Of a stretch of DNA of 64,000 nt, positions 6,674-14,532 are shown one piece after another (positions within the stretch are counted from its first letter, which is position 1; each line of letters starts with the position of its first letter). Made by a program: the position numbers and the translations under genes. Location of the stretch: positions 186,001 to 250,000 of the forward strand of contig JAUHVR010000004.1 of NCBI GenBank assembly GCA_030424865.1, in the 5' to 3' direction. The notes beneath the pieces are model-generated. The model did not search any database. It was given only the letters and a program-made list of their open reading frames with translations, and was not told the origin of the DNA. This DNA comes from Alphaproteobacteria bacterium. GTDB taxonomy: Bacteria; Pseudomonadota; Alphaproteobacteria; Rhodobacterales; Rhodobacteraceae.

Positions 6674-8758
6674 TTATTCGTTCTGCTCGAAGGCGTTGCG
6701 GAGCCGCATGCGGCCCCGGTAAGCGGCGGACTGCCTGTAGTCCGTCAGAAAGGCTCTTTGACTGTCGGTCAGCTGCTGCCCATCGGCCTCCATGGCCTCC
6801 AGTTCCAGCGCGCGCTCAAATCGTGCGTCTTCATCCTCTACAGGTGCAGCGTCCCGGTGGTCCGCAAGACGGGTGACGCCTCCCGTTGCTGCTTCAGCTG
6901 ATTTGGATGGTTTGGGGGCTTTGGAATGTGGCGTGGCCAGTTGGACAACTTCGGCGACCGGCAAATCGTCCGCCTGAACGTCCTGACCTGCCGCCCGGAG
7001 CTGAGCCGCGATCTCAGCTGCCGTGTATTCTGTCTGAGCCTTGGCGGCGTCCTTGGCCTTGCGCATGAACTGGCTGCGCTTGCGAGACAAGGTCTTGGCA
7101 TCGTCGAGGTTCAGGAACTCGCCGCGTTCGACAACGGCTGCCTCGCCGAGGTAGACACCATCCTGATCATAGACCTGAAGCGGCTTCTGCAGATTGTCAG
7201 GGTCAAAGCGTGCAACCACTTTCTGACCTGCGATCCGGAACATCCATTCCGACCAGAAACGCCCGCCAAAGAGCGCCAGCTCGCCGTTTTTCTTGGACGC
7301 GGTGACCGCCTCGGCCCGCAAGAGCCACATGCGCTTTTGCTCTTCCGTCGCCTTGCGGATCGGTGCGGTCGCATAACCCTCGTTGAACACCTGGTCGAAA
7401 GACCGTCCAAAGGCCACCTCGGACCGGCGATCCTCTCGTGCGTTATGATCCCGGACCTCGGTCGCAAGGACCTGGACAAACTCCTCCAGCGGCACAGCTC
7501 GATTGCCATAGTTTTCCGGCTTGGCGTGCGGTGAATTCCCGGTATAGGCCCCCTCGCAAGCCGGATGTGCGGACACGCGGTCGCAAAGGTCAAGGAAGGC
7601 GCGCTCGATGGGTTTAGATTGCCCCGAATAAGGCGTCGCCCAATGCACCTTGATGCCGAGGAGCGGCATCATGCCTGGGATGTCCTCGTCCTTGACCTTG
7701 AACCGAAAGCGCGTCGGAGCGCCGCCTGTTAGAACCTTCGAGGCGAACTCGCGACCGTTGTCCAAAAGGGCCGATTGCGGGATGCCGTATGTGTCGACCA
7801 AATCCCCAAAGGTGAGCTGCACCGTGTGACTGTTGGCTGTCAACGACAGACGCCAGGCGAGCAGTTTGCCGGAATAGACGTCCGAGAAGAACACGCCCAT
7901 CGGGCGCACCGGCAGGCTTTCACCGGGCCAGCGCACAAAGACATCGAACTTGTGGTAGTCGCCTTGCACGCACTCCAGCGGTACCATCGCCGACTTGTCG
8001 CGCGTCTGGTGCGGATAGGACCGGCGAAGAGCCTCCAGACCCTTGCGAAGGTAGATTTCAACGGGCTTTGAAACCGCCTTTTTATAGTGCCTGCGCACCT
8101 GGTGGATCGGCGCGATCGGGATGCCCTGGGCTTTTGCGATCTTGCAGGCGCGGTCATAGCACGAGGTCAACGACGGCTGCGCCTGGCGCAGGTAGTCGTC
8201 GCGCACCAATGAAAAGAAGGCCTCGTCGATGCTGGTCTTGGCTTTCTTGGGTCCCGAGAACTGCGGAGCCAGGAACGCCAGCCAGTCGCGTTCGGACACA
8301 CCCTCAACCAGGCCAAACCAGTTCCAGATCGATTTGGCACTGACACCCAATTCACTGGCGATCTCGGTCACGGCCAACGACCGGGTCAGGCCCGCCTGTT
8401 CCAGGTCCAGGACGCGGCCCAGGGCGCGATGGCGGTCTTCTGCCTTGGCCTTCGCGGCATCCTTGAGGGCCTCATAGGCCTCCCAGGCTTCCGAAGGAAC
8501 GCGCTTGGGGGCCTCTGGTGGGGCCGCTTGGTCGGCCTGCTTCAACAGCGCCGTGCGGGCCTGCACGGGCAAAAGGGTCCAGTGGTATTCGACGCCGCCG
8601 CCTTGTTCTTTCCGACGCTTGGTTTTGCCAGGGTGCGAGGCCCACCCCTGCCGCTTGGCGAGCAGCGTCACACCACGCTTCGTGCCAGGCAATTCGGGCA
8701 ACCCCGCCTCGGCGAGCTCCGCTGCGCTCCACCAGATCTGATCGGGCGATGTCGTCAT
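6674..8758 (-). CDS. MuA-type DDE transposase
   Basis: A 694-aa protein. The N-terminal domain (WWSAAELAEAGLPELPGTKRGV, residues 9-30) is the Mu-type winged DNA-binding domain; about 120-150 is an HTH (LAVTEIASELGVSAKSIWNW). The integrase core covers about 255-440: D267 (GDYHKFDVF), D333 (LLDNGREF) and E385 (KPIERAFLDL) give a DDE triad with spacing close to that of MuA (269/336/392, from memory). A beta-barrel Mu-transpos_C domain follows. The last 100 residues are charged and helical, the place where MuA contacts MuB and ClpX. The start overlaps the ParB-like gene by 4 bases. Confidence 0.93.
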   Translation of the reverse strand: MTTSPDQIWWSAAELAEAGLPELPGTKRGVTLLAKRQGWASHPGKTKRRKEQGGGVEYHWTLLPVQARTALLKQADQAAPPEAPKRVPSEAWEAYEALKDAAKAKAEDRHRALGRVLDLEQAGLTRSLAVTEIASELGVSAKSIWNWFGLVEGVSERDWLAFLAPQFSGPKKAKTSIDEAFFSLVRDDYLRQAQPSLTSCYDRACKIAKAQGIPIAPIHQVRRHYKKAVSKPVEIYLRKGLEALRRSYPHQTRDKSAMVPLECVQGDYHKFDVFVRWPGESLPVRPMGVFFSDVYSGKLLAWRLSLTANSHTVQLTFGDLVDTYGIPQSALLDNGREFASKVLTGGAPTRFRFKVKDEDIPGMMPLLGIKVHWATPYSGQSKPIERAFLDLCDRVSAHPACEGAYTGNSPHAKPENYGNRAVPLEEFVQVLATEVRDHNAREDRRSEVAFGRSFDQVFNEGYATAPIRKATEEQKRMWLLRAEAVTASKKNGELALFGGRFWSEWMFRIAGQKVVARFDPDNLQKPLQVYDQDGVYLGEAAVVERGEFLNLDDAKTLSRKRSQFMRKAKDAAKAQTEYTAAEIAAQLRAAGQDVQADDLPVAEVVQLATPHSKAPKPSKSAEAATGGVTRLADHRDAAPVEDEDARFERALELEAMEADGQQLTDSQRAFLTDYRQSAAYRGRMRLRNAFEQNE

Positions 8759-9591
8759 TCGAACACCCCGATCTCTTCGAGCAGCGCCGCCACGTCGTCG
8801 CCCCGGTTCTCCAGGAACTGTCGCCGTGCCGCTTTGGGTGCACGGTCCCAGGCATCCATGAGCCTCAGAAAGGCCTTGTCCGTTGGGCTCACTGGTGCAG
8901 GCGCGCCCTCGGTTTCCGCCTTGAAGGCCTTGCGTGCCGCCGAGGCCTTCTTGGCCGCACCCTCGGTCAGGGCGCTCACAACATAGCTACGCTCGTCCTC
9001 GGAGCCGATCTTGGCGATCTCATAGAGATCTTCCATCGTCACCCGCTTCGGTGCAGTTTCAAGCATTTGGGCATCTTGGGCACCCAGAGACCGACCGGCA
9101 TTTACGATCCGTCGCACCTGTCGCGGCGTAACGCCCATGACAGCGCCAACAAAATCAGCAAAGGACATTTCTGTCCGTTGCTGATTTTGCCGTGCCTTTC
9201 CTCCAGCGACACCAGCAGCGGTGTCCGGATGCAGTTTGGTGTATGCAGCGTGACGCTCTGCCAGACTGCGCGCCAGGCCAACAGGGCTGAGATGAGCGAG
9301 CGCAACGTTTGCATCTGTTTCGAAAAACTTGGCCTCGTCTCTGGTACACTTCCAGACACGGGCGAGAATGAGGTCCAGCCCCAGTTCGCGAGCAAGCGTC
9401 AGGCGATGCGCGCCGTCGATCAACTCGAAGCCACCGCGCACCGTCCGCACGTGGATGGCGGTCGTGAAACCTCCATGCGCCTCGTAGGACTGCCGCAGCA
9501 CCTCTACCGCTTCGGGCTTCACAAACCGCGCCCGGTCCAGCACCTTGATCTTGGCGACCGGCACCTCTTTGAACACCGCATCCTTAGTCAT
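8755..9591 (-). CDS. ParB/sulfiredoxin-fold phage protein
   Basis: A 278-aa protein. Residues about 8-80 form a ParB N-terminal domain (VPVAKIKVLDRARFVKPEAVEVLRQSYEA ... GGFELIDGAHRLTLARELG), with the IDGAHR nucleotide-binding box at 58-63. The central part (TEMSFADFVGAVMGVTPRQVRRIVNAG) is an HTH. A gene of this type lies just upstream of the transposase in Rhodobacteraceae Mu-like phages. It might bind CTP/ATP and DNA in phage replication or regulation. It overlaps the transposase start and the 79-aa gene. Confidence 0.8.
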   Translation of the reverse strand: MTKDAVFKEVPVAKIKVLDRARFVKPEAVEVLRQSYEAHGGFTTAIHVRTVRGGFELIDGAHRLTLARELGLDLILARVWKCTRDEAKFFETDANVALAHLSPVGLARSLAERHAAYTKLHPDTAAGVAGGKARQNQQRTEMSFADFVGAVMGVTPRQVRRIVNAGRSLGAQDAQMLETAPKRVTMEDLYEIAKIGSEDERSYVVSALTEGAAKKASAARKAFKAETEGAPAPVSPTDKAFLRLMDAWDRAPKAARRQFLENRGDDVAALLEEIGVFE

Positions 9592-9823
9592 GATCAGAGG
9601 GCCTTTTTGTCATCGTGTAGTACCAGCGCGGCGCGCGCTCCTCGCCCTCGAACCGCCGCTCCACTTTGATCCGTGCCCCCAACTCTCGCAGCTCCGAGAT
9701 ACAGGCGCTGACCGCGCAAACCTTGGCGCGGCTCATGATTTCCCAGGTCGAATGTTCCTGACCGTCACTGAGGATTTTCAACACCCTCTGCAGCCTGGCG
9801 GATTGAAGCGAAGCGTGTTTCAT
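9584..9823 (-). CDS. Small winged-helix phage protein, 79 aa
   Basis: The sequence (RLQRVLKILSDGQEHSTWEIMSRAKVCAVSACISELRELGARIKVERRFEGEERAPRWYYTM) is a classic single winged helix: helices, recognition helix (AVSACISELRELG) and a wing. Its stop overlaps the ParB-like gene by 8 bases. Likely an early DNA-binding regulator; the specific target is unknown. Confidence 0.7.
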   Translation of the reverse strand: MKHASLQSARLQRVLKILSDGQEHSTWEIMSRAKVCAVSACISELRELGARIKVERRFEGEERAPRWYYTMTKRPSDHD

Positions 9824-9834
9824 GCGTCCCAGCC

Positions 9835-10104
9835 TCAGTTCGCGTGCAGCTCAAAGCTGCCCATCGACGGGCGGCGACGGCAATCAACGCATAACCGATT
9901 GTGGATACCCTCGGACACAAACCGCATCCCGCAGCACATGCACTTTCGCGGCTTGTGGGTTTGTTCGTGCGCCTCTTTTTCCAATCGGTCGCAGTCGTCT
10001 TGCGCCTCTCGACGTGTGTCGAAAATCTCCGACGCGCGCCTGCCGCTCTCGTGACGCACGTACCAGACGTTTTCCAGACCGTGGACCGTGTACTTCTTGG
10101 GCAT
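9835..10104 (-). CDS. Zinc-ribbon phage protein, 89 aa
   Basis: The C-terminal half has CMCCG...LCVDCRRR, a four-Cys zinc ribbon of the CxxC-x(n)-CxxC type. The N-terminal half (ENVWYVRHESGRRASEIFDTRREAQDDCDRLEKEAHEQ) is a small domain that resembles single-strand or phage-tail adaptor folds but is not assigned. The gene lies in the early operon between the TM protein and the wHTH gene. Confidence 0.65.
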   Translation of the reverse strand: MPKKYTVHGLENVWYVRHESGRRASEIFDTRREAQDDCDRLEKEAHEQTHKPRKCMCCGMRFVSEGIHNRLCVDCRRRPSMGSFELHAN

Positions 10105-10116
10105 TGAAAGGCTCCT

Positions 10117-10566
10117 TTAAACGTCAAAAATCAGTGAACAAAACAGCAGTCCGCAGCAGATCAGCGCCATGCAAAGACCGGCTAGAAGATCGCCCCAGAG
10201 CGTCTCGGGAAACGGGCGCTTGGGTTGAGCCATTTCCTGGCGGGCCGCGCGACCCAACACCGCGCGACCCGCCCCCCAGGCCCAGATCGGCTTGGGACGG
10301 TCGGACGGGCATCGCTTCTTGTGAGTGGTGGCTTTGCCTGTGACGACATCACCGTCCGATTTAGGGAGGTCTTCCTGAAGCAAGGCGCGGGCCAGAGCCG
10401 TCGAATGCTCGTCGACCTGCCTGGCAGCTTTCGACACTTCGGCAAATCGACCTGGGTCCTGAACCGTCCCGATCAGCGTGGCACCGACCGCGATCCGCTC
10501 CAGATCGGTCAGATCCTTCGCAATAATCTGCGCGCGCATGACAACGTCGGCTCGGGAGGTTAGCAT
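10117..10566 (-). CDS. Hypothetical phage protein with C-terminal membrane anchor
   Basis: A 149-aa protein. Residues 1-70 are helical (DVVMRAQIIAKDLTDLERIAVGATLIGTVQDPGRFAEVSKAARQVDEHSTALARALLQE); the middle is basic; the last 25 residues (LLAGLCMALICCGLLFCSLIF) form one membrane helix. The start overlaps the 95-aa regulator by 7 bases. A tail-anchored early phage protein could be an exclusion or host-interaction factor; that is conjecture. Confidence 0.55.
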   Translation of the reverse strand: MLTSRADVVMRAQIIAKDLTDLERIAVGATLIGTVQDPGRFAEVSKAARQVDEHSTALARALLQEDLPKSDGDVVTGKATTHKKRCPSDRPKPIWAWGAGRAVLGRAARQEMAQPKRPFPETLWGDLLAGLCMALICCGLLFCSLIFDV

Positions 10567-10847
10567 TCGTCACCTCCTGCCGAATGCCTGTGCGGCAAGG
10601 GTAAAAGCTTGATGCCTTTTTTCCGCGCAGCCGCTCTGATTTCGGTCTCTAACTGGTTAGCCGTCTCTAGTTTTAGAGAATTTGGCCGCTTGATGATGTT
10701 CCCGACCCTGTTGACAGACCCAGGGATGTCGTCCTCACGGAGAAAGTTGCTTGGCCTCATGTTCAAATCAGCAAGAGACCACTTGACCCACTTTACAAAC
10801 GCCTGCGGGTCCGGCAGCGCTTGCAGCTTTTGGTTGCTTTTTACCAT
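10560..10847 (-). CDS. First early gene, small HTH-like (Ner-position) protein
   Basis: A 95-aa basic protein (LADLNMRPSNFLREDDIPGSVNRVGNIIKRPNSLKLETANQLETEIRAAARKKGIKLLPLP). It is the first gene of the leftward early operon, facing the rightward repressor, the position held by ner in Mu. The segment around MRPSNFLREDDIPGSVNRVGNI could be an HTH, but is not a clear match to Ner. The N-terminal part is preceded by an AGGAGCAGG ribosome site. I infer an early regulator. Confidence 0.55.
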   Translation of the reverse strand: MVKSNQKLQALPDPQAFVKWVKWSLADLNMRPSNFLREDDIPGSVNRVGNIIKRPNSLKLETANQLETEIRAAARKKGIKLLPLPHRHSAGGDEC

Positions 10848-10870
10848 TGCCTGCTCCTGTAGCTTGCAGG

Positions 10871-10993
10871 CAGATAATCATAGTACTATGTGATTTACAA
10901 TGGTTTGAATGTTGTTTTCACATCTTGACATGATATAGAAAAGCTGACTGTACAAAACTACAGCTTGCGGTTTTCACGTTTTTTCGTGAAAAA
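10871..10993. promoter_or_regulatory. Divergent early/repressor operator-promoter region
   Basis: This AT-rich gap between the two divergent phage regulators has three signals. A perfect palindrome CATAGTACTATG at 10879-10890 lies within the spacer of a plausible leftward promoter (TTGTAA at 10900-10895, then TTATCT 17 bases on). A rightward promoter TTGACA (10925-10930) with TGTACA 18 bases later fits the repressor gene. TTTTCACG (10971-10978) and CGTGAAAA (10985-10992) make a second inverted repeat in the repressor 5' leader. The operator roles are inferred from position. Confidence 0.5.
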
Positions 10994-11021
10994 TGCCGCC
11001 AAACTATGATGGGCGGCTGCA

Positions 11022-11348
11022 GTGGCGACTGATTGGAATAGACGACGTGTTAACATTCGCATCCTGATGGCTGCTCAGGGAACGAACGCAACGGCCGTTG
11101 CTGAGGCGGCGGGCCTTTCGCCAAACACCTTGTCTCAGTTCACATCTGGACGAACAAAGCATCTCACAGAAAAAAGCCTGGAGAAAATTCTGCCAGTGTT
11201 GGGGTTGGCTCACTCAGACGAGCTGGACACAGACAACCCGCTTACAGATCCTAGAATTGCGATCAAACGTCTTTTGGATGCTGTTCCAGATGGAGATTTG
11301 CCTGACTTGTTGCGAGAGCTTCAGATCCGGTTTCCCCTAAAGCGCTGA
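11022..11348 (+). CDS. Prophage repressor, XRE-type HTH
   Basis: A 108-aa protein from a GTG at 11022. Residues about 10-45 (IRILMAAQGTNATAVAEAAGLSPNTLSQFTSGRTKHLTEKSLEKILPVLGL) are an XRE/Cro-CI helix-turn-helix. The C-terminal 50 residues (LTDPRIAIKRLLDAVPDGDLPDLLRELQIRF) are a short helical part, too small for an autocleaving peptidase domain. It faces the early operon and is the outermost gene of the prophage end, the place of the Mu c repressor. No good ribosome site is visible ahead of the GTG. Confidence 0.75.
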   Translation: MATDWNRRRVNIRILMAAQGTNATAVAEAAGLSPNTLSQFTSGRTKHLTEKSLEKILPVLGLAHSDELDTDNPLTDPRIAIKRLLDAVPDGDLPDLLRELQIRFPLKR

Positions 11349-11353
11349 TCGCT

Positions 11354-11473
11354 TTTTCATTGATCAATTCTAATGCGTTGGCGAAGGATTCCTTCGCCAG
11401 TCGAAGCAAGTGTTCTTCCACGTCTTCGCGAACACCCATCACAAATTACCATTATTTTCATTGATCATTTGCA
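11354..11473. other. Candidate Mu-like prophage terminus with transposase-binding repeats
   Basis: The 13-mer TTTTCATTGATCA occurs twice as a direct repeat, at 11354-11366 and 11455-11467, 101 bases apart. Read on the phage's own strand it is TGATCAATGAAAA, close to the core of Mu's MuA sites as I recall them (ATCAATGAAA). Spacing near 100 fits Mu L1 and L2. A phage end of the form TG...CA could be placed at 11473, which leaves 47 bases to the luxR start. The boundary is inferred; the other end is outside the window. Between them is an unrelated hairpin (GGCGAAGG/CCTTCGCC, 11380-11398). Confidence 0.45.
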
Positions 11474-11475
11474 AA

Positions 11476-11495
11476 AATCATGTTTTTCTATGATT
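11476..11495. promoter_or_regulatory. Inverted repeat upstream of luxR
   Basis: AATCAT (11476-11481) and ATGATT (11490-11495) form a dyad with an 8-base spacer, flanked by TTGC (11469) and GCAA (11496), so the symmetry is longer with a 3-base offset. It lies 25-45 bases before the luxR ATG. It may be a LuxR-type operator or part of the promoter; there is no proof. Confidence 0.3.
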
Positions 11496-11520
11496 GCAAC
11501 CATGAGTGGAGATTTGCACA

Positions 11521-12126
11521 ATGAAACACCCCATTCAAGAGAAATTTAATAAGTACGGCTTTGTAATTCTGGCTCCTGGTCAAGTTCCGAGTGACGCTAT
11601 CACAACCTTTTCGGACGAGTGGAAGGAAGTTTATTTTCGCAATGAATTCCACAAGATAGACCCGGTATTTGAATTTGCCGTCAGAAGCACCAGAAACAGC
11701 AATTGTACCCTTCTTTCGGAGGCCCAGATGACGAACGAACTTTTTGAAGAAGCGCGGATGTTTGAAGCGGACAGCAATTTCGTCAGCGTGTCGCATTATG
11801 GTGGAAATACAATGGTTTTCGGTGGGGTGAACCCTGAACTGGACCCGCGCGCCACTGCCTCCATTCAACACGCATGCCAAGCAACGCACAGAATTGAGCT
11901 CTTGAAAAACCTCGACCTGCTGACCGACACCCAGATCGACCTCATGGAAATGGCAGAAGAAGGTTTCTTGGACAAAGAAATCGCTTCCGAATTCGGAATA
12001 TCGCTATCGGCGATTGCGCAACGAAAGCAGGCGATCTGCAAGGCCGTGGGAACGGACTGTTTCAAGTCCACCCTTCGCCTGTACACCCTCCAAAAATGGG
12101 GCGGCCTGGTCGGCGAATACACTTAA
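11521..12126 (+). CDS. LuxR-family acyl-homoserine-lactone-responsive regulator
   Basis: A 201-aa protein starting at ATG 11521, with GGAG at 11507-11510. Residues 1-125 are the autoinducer-binding domain and 133-195 the LuxR HTH (LTDTQIDLMEMAEEGFLDKEIASEFGISLSAIAQRKQAICKAVGT). By spacing, W34, Y38, D47 and P48 match TraR W57, Y61, D70 and P71; TraR W85 would fall near C62, so that ligand contact is not conserved. It is shorter than typical LuxR proteins (about 235-250 aa), mainly at the N-terminus. Sampled lines are only about 38-47% GC, well below the neighbourhood. luxI follows 40 bases later. Confidence 0.88.
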   Translation: MKHPIQEKFNKYGFVILAPGQVPSDAITTFSDEWKEVYFRNEFHKIDPVFEFAVRSTRNSNCTLLSEAQMTNELFEEARMFEADSNFVSVSHYGGNTMVFGGVNPELDPRATASIQHACQATHRIELLKNLDLLTDTQIDLMEMAEEGFLDKEIASEFGISLSAIAQRKQAICKAVGTDCFKSTLRLYTLQKWGGLVGEYT

Positions 12127-12166
12127 AGGTTTAAACCGGCATATTTTGATGTGATAAAATGTATAG

Positions 12167-12769
12167 ATGCGATATTTTACAACCACAGTAGACCTTAAAG
12201 ATTCTGAACTGGATCACTCGATCTACGTTCAGTGTCTTCAACTTCGCAGGGAAGTTTTTATCTCCCAAATGGGCTGGAACCTTTACCAGCACATGGGCTG
12301 CGAATTTGATCAGTACGACACGCCTGCTTCGGTCCATGTTGTAGCGCTTCAAAACAATGCCGTCCTAGGTTGCATGCGCCTTCTACGCACAGACAACGAT
12401 CTTGGAAACGCGACTTACATGATATTGGACGCTCACTTGGGACGAATTCCTAATCTTCCATCCGGTATCATGGACGAACAGATCCAGTCACAAGACACTT
12501 GGGAAGCCTCTAGGTTGGCCATTTCTTCGCGCGTTCCGACGTCTGAACGAAACGCCGTCTTGGTCGATTTGCTCAGGACAGGTATGGAATACGTCGCGAC
12601 CCGGGGCGGCACTTCGCTGCTTGGGATGATGAACCCTGTGTTCCTGCGTGTTTTCAGACGAGCCGGTTTGCGGGCTTACAAATTCGGGCGCATAGCAGAT
12701 CAGCGAGATGGCCGCCTGTGCGTGATGAAATTGGACCTCGAGCCAGGTGCCGCTATGGTGGCCGCGTAG
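12167..12769 (+). CDS. Acyl-homoserine lactone synthase, LuxI family
   Basis: A 200-aa enzyme that makes an AHL signal from SAM and an acyl-ACP (or acyl-CoA). The invariant residues are present with standard spacing: R27, F31, W37, D48, D51, R71, E113 and R116 (compare EsaI R24, F28, W34, D45, D48, R68, E97, R100). The insertion of about 13 residues before E113 is typical of alphaproteobacterial LuxI proteins. No Shine-Dalgarno is obvious, which suggests coupling to luxR. The 5' half is around 42-52% GC and the 3' half is closer to the host value. The acyl chain cannot be told from sequence. Confidence 0.92.
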   Translation: MRYFTTTVDLKDSELDHSIYVQCLQLRREVFISQMGWNLYQHMGCEFDQYDTPASVHVVALQNNAVLGCMRLLRTDNDLGNATYMILDAHLGRIPNLPSGIMDEQIQSQDTWEASRLAISSRVPTSERNAVLVDLLRTGMEYVATRGGTSLLGMMNPVFLRVFRRAGLRAYKFGRIADQRDGRLCVMKLDLEPGAAMVAA

Positions 12770-13216
12770 GTCAATCGGCCCAAAAACTGTTCCCACTTAT
12801 CTTCGGCGCGAGGACGCTACGGAAGTCCGTAAGGCTTTGTCATAAAGCGAAAAAATCGCGAAGTGGGAACTGGGAGGCAAACTGGGAACGCGAGTTCCCA
12901 GTTCACACTCCAAAATTCGCTCGAAATCAGCCATTTCAGCGGACCTTCAATGGTCCTAAAACCCCCATTTGAAAGGCTTTTCCCGCTCTGCCCTTTCGCT
13001 GCGCCCAATTCGGGCGAAGGCGCTCTGGAGGGCCAATTTCGGCCCGACTGCAAAACACCGCGCCACCGCGCAAATTTCGGCACGCCACCCGGTAACCCAC
13101 TGTTTTCATTTCCATCCGTGGTCTGCCGGAGACTTCGAGCGTCTTCCGGCATCCACTGTAAAAGGTTGTGTCACCTAACAGAGGGCGTGAGCGTGACTAT
13201 ACTCATAAAGTGCGGG
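12770..13216. other. 447-base gene-free stretch rich in inverted repeats
   Basis: No convincing gene. GTTCCCACTT (12789-12798) pairs with AAGTGGGAAC (12861-12870). AACTGGGAAC (12880-12889) and GTTCCCAGTT (12894-12903) make a perfect 10-base stem with a GCGA loop, a GNRA tetraloop. A third stem (TGCCGGA 13124-13130 with TCCGGCA 13145-13151, extended by GAC/GTC) lies near the apbC stop. The repeats of GGGAACTG allow alternative pairings. Either the luxI 3' UTR is structured or this is a dispersed repeat of the genome. Confidence 0.5.
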
Positions 13217-14287
13217 TCAGGCCATGCCGCCCTGCACCAGACGATCCGCAAGGCGGTCATAGGCCTCTGCCATGGGGCCGCCGGTTGCTGCGACAGGCGT
13301 GCCACTGTCGCCCGCCAGCCGTGTTTCCAGGTCAATCGGCAAGGCGGCCAGCAAAGGCACGCCCAGCTTGTCAGCCTCGGCTGCAACCCCGCCATGCCCA
13401 AAAATATGGCTGTCCTTGCCGCAATGTGGGCAGGTGAAGACCGACATGTTCTCGATAAGCCCCAGAACCGGGGTCTTCAGCGTACTGAACATGTCCAGCG
13501 CCTTGCGAGCGTCCAGCAGCGCCACGTCCTGCGGCGTGCTGACGACAATCGCACCCGTCACCTCGCTGCGCTGACAAAGGGTCAGCTGCACATCCCCGGT
13601 ACCCGGCGGCAGATCAACCAGCAGCACATCCAGTTCACCCCATTCGACCTGCCCCAGCATTTGCTGCAGGGCGCCCATCAGCATGGGTCCACGCCAGACC
13701 ACGGCCTTGTTGGGGTCCAGCATCAGGCCGATCGACATCATGGTGACGCCATGCGCCTTGAGCGGGATGATCGTCTTGCCGTCGGGCGAGGCCGGGCGTT
13801 CGCTGACACCCATCATCCGCGGCTGGCTGGGACCGTATATATCCGCGTCCAGCAAACCGACCCGCCGGCCCTGCCGCGCCAGCGCCACGGCAAGGTTTGA
13901 CGAGACCGTCGATTTCCCGACACCCCCCTTGCCCGAGCCGATTGCAAGGATCCGCGCCACGCCGGATGGCTTGGTGGGTCCCTCTTGTGGCTTGGGATGC
14001 CCGCCGATCTTGAGCGACGGAGGCGCCTTGGGCGCAGGTGCGGGCCCGTGAGCGGTCAGGGCCACGCTGACGCTGGTCACACCCGGAATGCGACCAACGA
14101 TGCCTTCGGCGGCACGGCGCAACGGCTCCATGTGGCGGGCGATTTCGGGCGACGGTGCCTCGATCACGAAGCGGACCGCCCCGTTGTCCACCGTCAGAGC
14201 TCGAATCATATCGCGGGACACCAGCGTGCCACCATCCGGCAAATCAAGTTTGGCGAGTTCTGTTTGAATCTGTTTCTCGATGTTCAC
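13217..14287 (-). CDS. apbC: Iron-sulfur carrier protein, Mrp/NBP35 family P-loop ATPase
   Basis: A 356-aa protein from GTG 14287; an upstream TTG at 14326 gives an atypical N-terminus. Residues 1-80 are a DUF59/FeS-assembly domain. A deviant Walker A ([12 protein letters not shown]) is at about 117-127 with the signature Lys. The CxxC pair ([14 protein letters not shown]), near residue 284, binds a bridging 4Fe-4S cluster between two subunits. ApbC delivers clusters to apo-proteins in the cytosol. It is divergent from the DUF1127-CcsR unit and convergent with luxI. Confidence 0.92.
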   Translation of the reverse strand: MNIEKQIQTELAKLDLPDGGTLVSRDMIRALTVDNGAVRFVIEAPSPEIARHMEPLRRAAEGIVGRIPGVTSVSVALTAHGPAPAPKAPPSLKIGGHPKPQEGPTKPSGVARILAIGSGKGGVGKSTVSSNLAVALARQGRRVGLLDADIYGPSQPRMMGVSERPASPDGKTIIPLKAHGVTMMSIGLMLDPNKAVVWRGPMLMGALQQMLGQVEWGELDVLLVDLPPGTGDVQLTLCQRSEVTGAIVVSTPQDVALLDARKALDMFSTLKTPVLGLIENMSVFTCPHCGKDSHIFGHGGVAAEADKLGVPLLAALPIDLETRLAGDSGTPVAATGGPMAEAYDRLADRLVQGGMA

Positions 14288-14317
14288 GTTGTTGCGCCCC
14301 GTCCTTTTCCGGTCCCG

Positions 14318-14335
14318 TGATGCCAAATGGCATCA
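14318..14335. promoter_or_regulatory. 18-base perfect palindrome upstream of apbC
   Basis: TGATGCCA (14318-14325), AA, TGGCATCA (14328-14335) is a perfect palindrome 31 bases upstream of the apbC GTG and in the same divergent gap as the DUF1127 promoter. It has the form of a dimeric repressor site. Given the Fe-S function of apbC, an iron or Fe-S regulator is possible, but I do not recognise the motif. Confidence 0.4.
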
Positions 14336-14387
14336 TTTCCAGGGCAGTCAATATTCCCAAGCTGCCAAGAGTGCCATTCGATCCGGC

Positions 14388-14418
14388 TTGGACCCGAAAT
14401 CTGCACAAAAATTAGAAT
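14388..14418 (+). promoter_or_regulatory. Possible promoter for the DUF1127-CcsR unit
   Basis: TTGGAC (14388-14393) is followed after 19 bases by TAGAAT (14413-14418). The spacing is long for sigma-70. In Rhodobacter sphaeroides the homologous unit is driven by RpoH-type sigma factors; I see no convincing RpoH box, so this is only a candidate. Confidence 0.25.
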
Positions 14419-14532
14419 CTTTTCCCATGCAATTTCTGCATAGCGGCATTTACCTCCGAAGGTATTGTGCAGATGCAGCATTTGCCCCATCTTTGTCTCA
14501 ACGAAACGCGATACTCCGAGCAGGTGCTTATG

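Noticed and set aside
11263-11439. 58-aa leftward frame at the prophage end
   Set aside because: It overlaps the repressor 3' end, has no ribosome site, and includes the hairpin and the inferred end repeats. A real product cannot be excluded.
12817-13152. 111-aa leftward frame after luxI
   Set aside because: It runs through the inverted repeats, has no ribosome site and no protein-like pattern. Possibly a translated dispersed repeat.
12863-13900. 345-aa rightward frame
   Set aside because: It is antisense to the clearly real apbC and its composition (Gln/His/Arg-rich) is typical of a shadow frame.
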